64,000 nt of DNA from Microlunatus antarcticus (lineage in GTDB: Bacteria; Actinomycetota; Actinomycetes; Propionibacteriales; Propionibacteriaceae), in the NCBI RefSeq assembly GCF_014193425.1, contig NZ_JACHZG010000001.1, forward strand, positions 1,240,001 to 1,304,000, given 5' to 3'. The notes under the pieces were generated by a model that was given only the letters and a program-made list of their open reading frames with translations, did no database searches and was not told the origin of the DNA. The position numbers and the translations under genes were made by a program. Position 1 is the stretch's first letter. The number at the start of each line of letters is the position of its first letter. Of this stretch, positions 54,957 to 64,000 are shown in pieces.

Positions 54957-56011
54957 GCAACGCAGCCCCCCGGGCCCTCGAACGGCTCTCGCTGATCGAG
55001 AAGGCGTCGATCCTCACCGAGGCCCTGCCCTGGCTGGAGACGTACGTCGGCAAGACCGTCGTGATCAAGTACGGCGGCAACGCCATGGTCGACGAGGATC
55101 TCAAGCGCGCCTTCGCCTCCGACATCGTCTTCATGAAGCGCTGCGGCGTGCACCCCGTCGTCGTGCACGGCGGCGGCCCGCAGATCTCCTCGATGCTGGG
55201 CCGGCTCGGCATCGCCTCGGAGTTCCGTGGCGGTCTCCGGGTGACGACACCCGAGGCGATGGACGTCGTCCGGATGGTGCTCGTGGGCCAGGTCGGGCGT
55301 GACCTCGTCGGGTTGATCAACCGGCACAGCACGCTGGCCGTGGGACTCTCCGGCGAGGACGGCGGCCTGTTCACGGCGGCCCGTCGCGGCACCGTCGTCG
55401 ACGGCGAGGAGATCGACCTCGGCCTCGTCGGCGACGTCGTCTCCGTGCGGACGGAGGCGATCCGCGGGCTCATCGACGCGGGCAGCGTCCCGGTCGTGGC
55501 GAGCATCGCCCCCGACGCCGAGGGCGTCGTGCACAACGTGAACGCCGACACCGCGGCGGCCGCGCTCGCCGTGGCCCTCGGCGCCGAACGTCTCGTCGTC
55601 CTCACCGACGTCGACGGCCTCTACCGCGACTGGCCCAGCTCGACCGAGGTGATCGAGGAGCTGAGCGCCTCCGAGCTACGCGCGCTGATGCCGTCGCTGC
55701 AGTCGGGCATGCTCCCCAAGATGGAGGCCTGCCTCCGCGCGGTCGAGGGCGGGCTCACCCGGGCCACGGTCACCGACGGCCGGGTCCCGCACGCGCTGCT
55801 GCTCGAGATCTTCACCAACGCCGGCATCGGCACGATGGTCACGCAGGACGGCCTCGTCCGGCTCGGCAGCCGGGTCTTCTCCGCCGCCGAGGGCATCCCC
55901 GAGCACGAGTACGAGAACGGTGAGTTCCTGCGCACGCCGGAGCCTGAGCCGGAGCCCGCTCCGCACGATCCGGCGCCGTCGGCCCTCGACGACACGGCGG
56001 GGCTCTCGTGA
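54953..56011 (+). CDS. argB: Acetylglutamate kinase
   Basis: ArgB phosphorylates N-acetylglutamate, usually the arginine-inhibited step. The amino-acid-kinase fold is shown by [10 protein letters not shown] (phosphate-binding lysine), [14 protein letters not shown], and [30 protein letters not shown]. An N-terminal helix ([16 protein letters not shown]) is present as in arginine-sensitive hexameric enzymes. The 352-residue length is larger than usual because of a C-terminal tail ([16 protein letters not shown]) rich in proline and acid, probably disordered. It overlaps both neighbours by 4 nt. Confidence 0.96.
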   Translation: MSNAAPRALERLSLIEKASILTEALPWLETYVGKTVVIKYGGNAMVDEDLKRAFASDIVFMKRCGVHPVVVHGGGPQISSMLGRLGIASEFRGGLRVTTPEAMDVVRMVLVGQVGRDLVGLINRHSTLAVGLSGEDGGLFTAARRGTVVDGEEIDLGLVGDVVSVRTEAIRGLIDAGSVPVVASIAPDAEGVVHNVNADTAAAALAVALGAERLVVLTDVDGLYRDWPSSTEVIEELSASELRALMPSLQSGMLPKMEACLRAVEGGLTRATVTDGRVPHALLLEIFTNAGIGTMVTQDGLVRLGSRVFSAAEGIPEHEYENGEFLRTPEPEPEPAPHDPAPSALDDTAGLS

Positions 56012-57258
56012 ACGGCGTCGGGACGAGCGACGTCATGGTCAGCGCCGAGCTGGCCGGCCCGGCGCCGCGCGGTTCCGCCGGCGTGCTGGAGGGCTACGCG
56101 CAGTCGGTCATGAACACGTTCGGCCCGCCCAAGCGCGTCTTCGTGCGCGGCGAGGGCTGCTACGTCTGGGACGCCGACGGACGCCGGCACCTCGACCTGC
56201 TCGCGGGCATCGCGGTGAACGCCCTCGGCCACGCCCACCCCACGGTGCTCGCGGCGGTCACCGGGCAGATCTCGACGCTCGGCCACGTGTCGAACTTCTT
56301 CGCCACCCCCGCCCAGGTCGCCCTGGCCACGCGGCTCGCCGGGCTCACCGGCGACCCCGACGCCAAGGTGTTCTTCACCAACTCGGGCACCGAGGCGAAC
56401 GAGGCCGCGTTCAAGATCACCCGGATGACCGGGCGGACGAAGATCATCTCGACCGAGGGCGCGTTCCACGGCCGGTCGATGGGCGCGCTCGCGATCACGC
56501 ACAACCCGAAGTACCGCGCGCCGTTCGAGCCGCTGCCCGGTGACGTGACCTTCGTGCCGTACGGCGACGTCGAGGCCCTCGCGGCCGTGGTCGACGAGAC
56601 CGTGGCCGCCGTCGTGCTCGAGCCGATCCAGGGCGAGAACGGCGTGATCGTCCCGCCGGCGGGCTACCTCGCCCAGGCTCGCGAGCTGTGCGACGCCGCT
56701 GGAGCGCTGCTCTGGATCGACGAGGTGCAGACCGGCATGGGCCGGACGGGGTCCTGGCTGGTCCACACGGCCCAGGGCGTCGTCGCGGACGTCGTCACGG
56801 TGGCCAAGGGGCTCGGCAACGGCTTCCCGGTCGGGGCCTGCCTGGCCACCGGGCGGGCGTCGCGACTGCTCGGACCCGGCAGCCACGGCACGACGTTCGG
56901 GGGCAACCCGGTCGCCTCGATCGCCGGGCTGGCCGTCATCAACGTCATCGAGCGCGACGGCCTGCTCGAGAACGCGAGGGCCATGGGCGAGCACCTCGTC
57001 GCGCGGGTTGAGGGTCTGGGCCACCCGCTCGTCTCCGAGGTCCGCGGACGGGGGCTGCTGCGCGGGATCGTGCTGACCGCCGACCTCGGGCCGGCCGTCT
57101 CCGACCTCGCGCTCGAGGCGGGGTTCGTGATCAACGCACCGCGTCCGCACGTGCTGCGGATCGCCCCGCCGTTGATCATCACCGCGGCCCAGCTGGACAC
57201 GTTCGTCGACGCGCTGCCCGGCTTCCTGGACGCCGCCGTGGCCGGGGCCACCTCGTGA
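56008..57258 (+). CDS. argD: Acetylornithine aminotransferase
   Basis: ArgD moves an amino group from glutamate to N-acetylglutamate semialdehyde, with PLP as cofactor. The 416-residue class III aminotransferase shows [27 protein letters not shown], the phosphate-binding [28 protein letters not shown] (Asp contacting the PLP ring), and the Schiff-base lysine in [15 protein letters not shown]. It starts at a GTG overlapping argB by 4 nt and overlaps argF in the same way. Confidence 0.96.
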   Translation: MNGVGTSDVMVSAELAGPAPRGSAGVLEGYAQSVMNTFGPPKRVFVRGEGCYVWDADGRRHLDLLAGIAVNALGHAHPTVLAAVTGQISTLGHVSNFFATPAQVALATRLAGLTGDPDAKVFFTNSGTEANEAAFKITRMTGRTKIISTEGAFHGRSMGALAITHNPKYRAPFEPLPGDVTFVPYGDVEALAAVVDETVAAVVLEPIQGENGVIVPPAGYLAQARELCDAAGALLWIDEVQTGMGRTGSWLVHTAQGVVADVVTVAKGLGNGFPVGACLATGRASRLLGPGSHGTTFGGNPVASIAGLAVINVIERDGLLENARAMGEHLVARVEGLGHPLVSEVRGRGLLRGIVLTADLGPAVSDLALEAGFVINAPRPHVLRIAPPLIITAAQLDTFVDALPGFLDAAVAGATS

Positions 57259-58258
57259 CCGGCACCGGGACCCACGCTGTGGCTGGTTCCGAGGTGCGGC
57301 ACCTCCTCGCCGACGACGACCTCAGCCAGGACGAGCAGGCGGTCGTGCTCGACCTCGCGGAACGTCTCCGGACCGACCCGTACGCCGCCCACCCCCTCGG
57401 CGGACCGCGCAGCGTCGCGGTGATCTTCGACAAGCCGACGCTGCGCACGCAGGCGTCGTTCAGCGCGGGCATCGCCGAGCTGGGCGGCTTCCCGATGATG
57501 GTCGACGGCCGGCTGGCGGCGATCGGGAAGCGCGAGTCCATCCCCGACGTGGCCCGCGTGATCGGCCGCCAGGCCTCGGCGATCGTCTGGCGCACGTTCG
57601 CCCAGGCCGACCTCGCGACCATGGCGGCGTACGCCGGGGTCCCGGTGGTCAACGCGCTCACGGACGACTACCACCCGTGCCAGATCCTGGCCGACCTGCA
57701 GACCCTGCGTCAGCACGGGCGGTCGCTGCCCGGGCTGACCTTCGCCTACGTCGGCGACGGCGCGAACAACATGGCCGCCTCGTACGTCCTCGGCGGCGTC
57801 ACCGCGGGGATGCACGTCCGCATCGGGGCACCCGAGGGGTTCCACCCGGCGTCCGGGCTGCTCGAACGGGCGCGAGCCCTTGCCGCGACGACCGGGGGCA
57901 GCGTCACCGTCACCGACTCGCCCACCGAGGCCGTCGCCGGCGCGGACGCCGTCGCCACCGACACCTGGGTCTCGATGGGGCAGGAGGAGGACGGTCTCGA
58001 CCGCGAGGCGGCCTTCGCGCCGTACCAGGTGGACGAGGCCTTGCTGGTTCACGCGGACGCGGACGCCCTGTTCCTGCACTGCCTGCCGGCCTACCGCGGC
58101 AAGGAGGTCAGCGACGCGGTCCTCGAGGGCCCGCGCTCGGTGGTCTGGGACGAGGCCGAGAACCGGCGACACGCCCAGAAGGCCGTGCTCACCTTCCTGC
58201 TCGAGCGCTCCGGGCTCGTCGACCCCTCCGGCCTGCTCGCCCCGGTCCGCGAGACGGC

Positions 58259-58262
<4 letters not shown>
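57255..58262 (+). CDS. argF: Ornithine carbamoyltransferase
   Basis: ArgF joins carbamoyl phosphate and ornithine to give citrulline. In the 335-residue protein, the carbamoyl-phosphate loop reads [16 protein letters not shown] where many family members have STRTR, so two of the usual residues differ. The ornithine- and phosphate-binding [12 protein letters not shown] and the late [13 protein letters not shown] are canonical, so the enzyme should be active. It starts at a GTG overlapping argD by 4 nt and overlaps argR. Confidence 0.95.
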
Positions 58263-60246
<1,984 letters not shown>

Positions 60247-60332
60247 CCGTCGTCCACAGGTGACGGTCGGACCGGCACGTCCGGCGCGATGTCCTGATGC
60301 TCTCGGTGACCAACACCGTCGAGAGGACCGTC

Positions 60333-60997
60333 ATGGGCGTCACCACGAGATACCTGGGCCACGTTCAGATCAGCCCGCCGCTCAACCAGGACGAGTACGA
60401 CTACCTGCGGGCGTTCTCGCACAGCCGTCGGAGCTACCGCGACCGGGGACCGTACGAGGTGTTCCCGCCGACCCGCACGAGGAGGCGCCGACGCTGCACG
60501 GCGACGCAGCGGCCGAGCGCTACAACCGGATCGCCGACGGCCAGCCGGGCTACTGGTGCCAGTGGGTGCCGTGCCCGCGGGGCTGCTGCCTGTCGTGGAA
60601 CGGCACCGAGAAGTTCTACGCCGGCGCCGCCTGGCTGGAGTACCTGATCGACCACTTCCTGCGGCCCGGTGCGCACGCGGAGGCCAGCGGGGACCACTGG
60701 TTCCGGCGGTTCACGTTCGACCACGACGTCAACGGGGTCGTGGTCGGCGAGCAGGGCGACAACCGAGAGCTGTTCTCGCTCACGGTCGAGCACGGGGAGA
60801 TGACCCGCACGACGCTGATCAGGGGCGAGCGGATGCCCTGGGACCCCGGCTACGCCGAGAAGGACGAGCTGCCGTGGCTGGGTCACGAGGCCAGCTTCGC
60901 CGAGCTCGAGCGGCGGGAGGAGGAGGCACTGGCAGCTGCGAGCGCAGCACCGGTACCCGTGAGCCCGCGGAAACGAGGCGGCTCACGGCGACGGTGA
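60333..60997 (+). pseudogene. Conserved hypothetical gene interrupted by a frameshift
   Basis: The gene begins at ATG 60333 (GAGAGGA upstream) with MGVTTRYLGHVQISPPLNQDEYDYLRAF...EVFPP in one frame. At about 60468-60471 the sense passes to another frame, which continues DPHEEAPTLHGDAAAERYN...YWCQWVPCPRGCCLSWNGTEKFY to a stop at 60997. Adding a single base (for example a G in GCCGACC) joins them into about 221 residues. Codon usage is gene-like on both sides. It may be a recent mutation, a sequencing error or, less likely, programmed frameshifting. The protein is soluble, with a Trp/Cys-rich centre, and of unknown function. Confidence 0.75.
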
Positions 60998-61015
60998 CGC
61001 ATAGGGTTGACGACC

Positions 61016-62284
61016 GTGACCACTGTGCTGGACGAGCTGAAGTGGCGAGGACTCCTCGCCAACTCGACCGATGAGGAAGCGCTCGCCGCGCACCTCGACG
61101 CCGGGCCGGCGACGTTCTACGTGGGCTTCGACCCGACGGCGCCGAGCCTGCACTTCGGCAACCTCGTGCAGCTCGTAGTGGCACGGATCTTCCAGCGTGC
61201 CGGGCACCGGCCCCTGCTGCTCGTCGGGGGCTCGACGGGAATGATCGGCGACCCCAAGGAGTCGGGGGAGCGGGTCCTGAGCAGCCCGGAGGTGGTGGCC
61301 GGTCGCGTCGAGCAGATCCGGGCCCAGGTGGCGCGGTTCATCGATCTGGAGGGCGCCAATCCGGCCCGGTTGGTCAACAACCTCGACTGGACCGGGCCGA
61401 TGTCGGTGCTGACCTTCCTCCGGGACATCGGGAAGCACTTCCCGGTGAATCGGATGCTGGCGCGGGACGTCGTGCGCAACCGGCTCGAGGACGGGATCTC
61501 GTACACCGAGTTCTCGTACGTGCTGCTGCAGTCCATGGACTACCTGGAGCTCTTCCGGTCCCAGGGGTGCACGCTCCAGTTCGGCGGGAGCGACCAGTGG
61601 GGGAACATCACGGCCGGCGTCGAGCTGATCCGACGAGCCGAGGGGGCGCGGGTGCACGCGGTCGCCACCCCTTTGCTGACCAAGGCGGACGGGACCAAGT
61701 TCGGCAAGACCGAGAGCGGGACCGTCTGGCTCGACGCCGAGATGACGTCCCCGTACGCCTTCCACCAGTTCTTCCTGCAGGCGGAGGACGAGAAGGTCGT
61801 CGACTACCTGAAGGTGTTCTCCCCTCGGAGCCGGGAGGAGATCGACGAGCTCGAGCGGCTCACGCGAGAGGAGCCGTTCCGCCGGGCGGCGCAGAAGGCG
61901 CTGGCCGACGACGTGACCGCGCTGGTGCACGGCGAGGCGGAGCGTGACGCTGCGGTCGCCGCCGGCCAAGCGCTCTTCGGTCAGCACGACCTTGCTGAGC
62001 TGCCGGAGTCCGTGCTGGCCGGAGTGGTGGCGGAGCTGGGGGGAGGGGCGATCGACGTCGACGGCGGATGGCCGACCGTCGCCGAGGTGCTCCAGACCGG
62101 AGGGGTGGTCGCGAGCCGGTCCGCCGGTCGGAGGGCGGCAGCCGAGGGGGGTGCGTACCTCAATAACCGGAGAGCCGGTGACGGCGACGCGACGGTCGGC
62201 GCAGACGACCTGCTGCACGGTCGCTGGGTCATCGTCAGGCGGGGCAAGCGCACGGTGGGTGCCATTACCATCACCGGCAGCTGA
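61016..62284 (+). CDS. tyrS: Tyrosyl-tRNA synthetase
   Basis: TyrS charges tRNA-Tyr. The 422-residue class I synthetase shows the HIGH-like PSLHFGNLVQL, the tyrosine-binding LLQSMDYLELF and QFGGSDQWGNITAG, the KMSKS-like LTKADGTKFGKTESG, and a C-terminal S4 RNA-binding domain (VVASRSAGRRAAAEGGAYLNNRR). The GTG at 61016 follows TAGGGT by 8 nt; a TTG at 61007 overlaps that hexamer and was rejected. It is the last protein gene before the rRNA operon. Confidence 0.96.
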   Translation: MTTVLDELKWRGLLANSTDEEALAAHLDAGPATFYVGFDPTAPSLHFGNLVQLVVARIFQRAGHRPLLLVGGSTGMIGDPKESGERVLSSPEVVAGRVEQIRAQVARFIDLEGANPARLVNNLDWTGPMSVLTFLRDIGKHFPVNRMLARDVVRNRLEDGISYTEFSYVLLQSMDYLELFRSQGCTLQFGGSDQWGNITAGVELIRRAEGARVHAVATPLLTKADGTKFGKTESGTVWLDAEMTSPYAFHQFFLQAEDEKVVDYLKVFSPRSREEIDELERLTREEPFRRAAQKALADDVTALVHGEAERDAAVAAGQALFGQHDLAELPESVLAGVVAELGGGAIDVDGGWPTVAEVLQTGGVVASRSAGRRAAAEGGAYLNNRRAGDGDATVGADDLLHGRWVIVRRGKRTVGAITITGS

Positions 62285-62337
62285 ACCGAAGGGCGGGCAA
62301 GGCGGAGGCCGTGTGAGAACCGGCACGACACCTCAGG

Positions 62338-62366
62338 TTGACCGGGGTGTCACACGGGCGTAATGT
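62338..62366 (+). promoter_or_regulatory. rRNA promoter P1
   Basis: TTGACC, exactly 17 nt, then TAATGT. A consensus-like housekeeping promoter in the rRNA leader. Confidence 0.82.
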
Positions 62367-62547
62367 TCCATCTCGCCCCCCGGGGACGCGGACGAGCAAG
62401 ACGGAGGCCTTCGGGCCACCGGATGACTCGGCCGGAACCGGGCGGGAACCACTGGGCCAAAGAAGGACCGGATCGGTGCGCGCTCTTGTCTGAGCCCACG
62501 AAGATCCGGAACTGAGATGTCTCCGGTGGGGGTCGAAAAAGGCGGAT

Positions 62548-62576
62548 TTGATCTGCTGGATGAGACCGGGTAATGT
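62548..62576 (+). promoter_or_regulatory. rRNA promoter P2
   Basis: TTGATC, exactly 17 nt, then TAATGT. Same layout and identical -10 as P1, 210 nt downstream. Confidence 0.82.
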
Positions 62577-62631
62577 TTATCGAGTTGCCCCAAGTCAGGC
62601 TGTAAGGGTCTGGTGCGGTGTGCGAGCGAAG

Positions 62632-62652
62632 TTTGAGAACTCAACAGCGTGC
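62632..62652 (+). promoter_or_regulatory. boxA-like rRNA antitermination sequence
   Basis: TTTGAGAACTCAACAGCGTG resembles the sequence found upstream of 16S genes in many actinobacteria, where it belongs to the Nus-dependent antitermination region. Confidence 0.6.
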
Positions 62653-62849
62653 TTAAAAGTCAATGCCAAATAGCACTATCGAACCCGTGCTCGGCGAGGC
62701 TGCCTCCTATTTGGGGGGTTGTTCTGGTCGGGTGTGGTTCCTTTGAGATTGAAATTGATTGACCCAGTTGGGTCTAATGTCAAGGTCAAGCTCGTTGTTT
62801 TTGACGGTTCCACGGTCTGCGCCTTCTGGGTGTGGGTCGTCTTCCGATA

Positions 62850-64000
<1,151 letters not shown>

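Larger units (their letters stand above)
62285..62849 (+). promoter_or_regulatory. rRNA operon promoter and leader region
   Basis: About 565 nt without a gene, much less GC-rich towards the 16S. It contains two near-identical promoters (62338-62366 and 62548-62576), an antitermination-like box, the short palindrome GACCCAGTTGGGTC (62761-62774) directly followed by TAATGT, and an AT-rich segment before the 16S start that probably takes part in RNase III processing. Confidence 0.8.

Overview
The window is high-GC actinobacterial DNA. Evidence for this is the mycothiol gene mshC, an LLM-type (probably F420-dependent) oxidoreductase, DnaE2, DUF3090 and SCO1664-type genes, dense 4-nt-overlap operons, and a 16S rRNA with actinobacterial signatures. 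The 16S text and gene order look most like the Propionibacteriaceae (Microlunatus/Friedmanniella type); that placement is an inference, not a database result.

Layout. 1-8.7 kb: the end of dnaE2, a tiny membrane protein, a priming sugar transferase for exopolysaccharide, a CPBP protease, a secreted EEP-family hydrolase, a MerR regulator and an NTF2-like gene sharing the same operator design, an aquaporin, an MFS carrier and tRNA-Leu. 8.8-18.7 kb: a second MFS carrier, an M20 peptidase, an aldo/keto reductase, an LLM oxidoreductase with a flavin-binding partner, RidA, and the conserved phosphatase-DUF3090-SCO1664-mshC run. 18.7-25.4 kb: an FMN riboswitch driving a PnuX/RibM-type riboflavin transporter, hisE-hisG, membrane proteins, an SseB-family protein, and infC-rpmI-rplT with a TrmH-family methyltransferase.

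25.4-33.3 kb holds the most unusual locus: a large LuxR-type regulator, an unknown small protein, a membrane adenylyl-cyclase-like protein, an MscS channel with a C-terminal cyclic-nucleotide-binding domain, and an AqpZ aquaporin. All three predicted nucleotide-binding proteins lack canonical residues: a Walker A lysine in the regulator, both metal-binding aspartates in the cyclase, and the phosphate-binding arginine in the channel. It reads as an osmotic or membrane-tension response module that has moved away from ordinary cAMP chemistry.

33.4-52.6 kb: a GNAT/FemAB-like protein, pheS-pheT, then a polysaccharide cluster of about 14 kb (three related beta-helix proteins, five glycosyltransferases, a Wzx flippase, a Wzy polymerase and a Wzz-like protein) lying between pheT and argC. 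The priming transferase at 1.1 kb is the likely first enzyme of the same Wzx/Wzy pathway. 52.7-60.2 kb: the arginine operon argC-J-B-D-F-R-H (no argG), from a near-consensus promoter. 60.3-64 kb: a frameshifted conserved gene, tyrS, twin rRNA promoters, a leader, and the first ~1150 nt of 16S rRNA.

A recurring feature is a TAnnnT hexamer 6-8 nt before an ATG or GTG with no Shine-Dalgarno sequence, seen before more than a dozen genes. This implies that much of the window is transcribed as leaderless mRNA, and it was used to choose several starts below.
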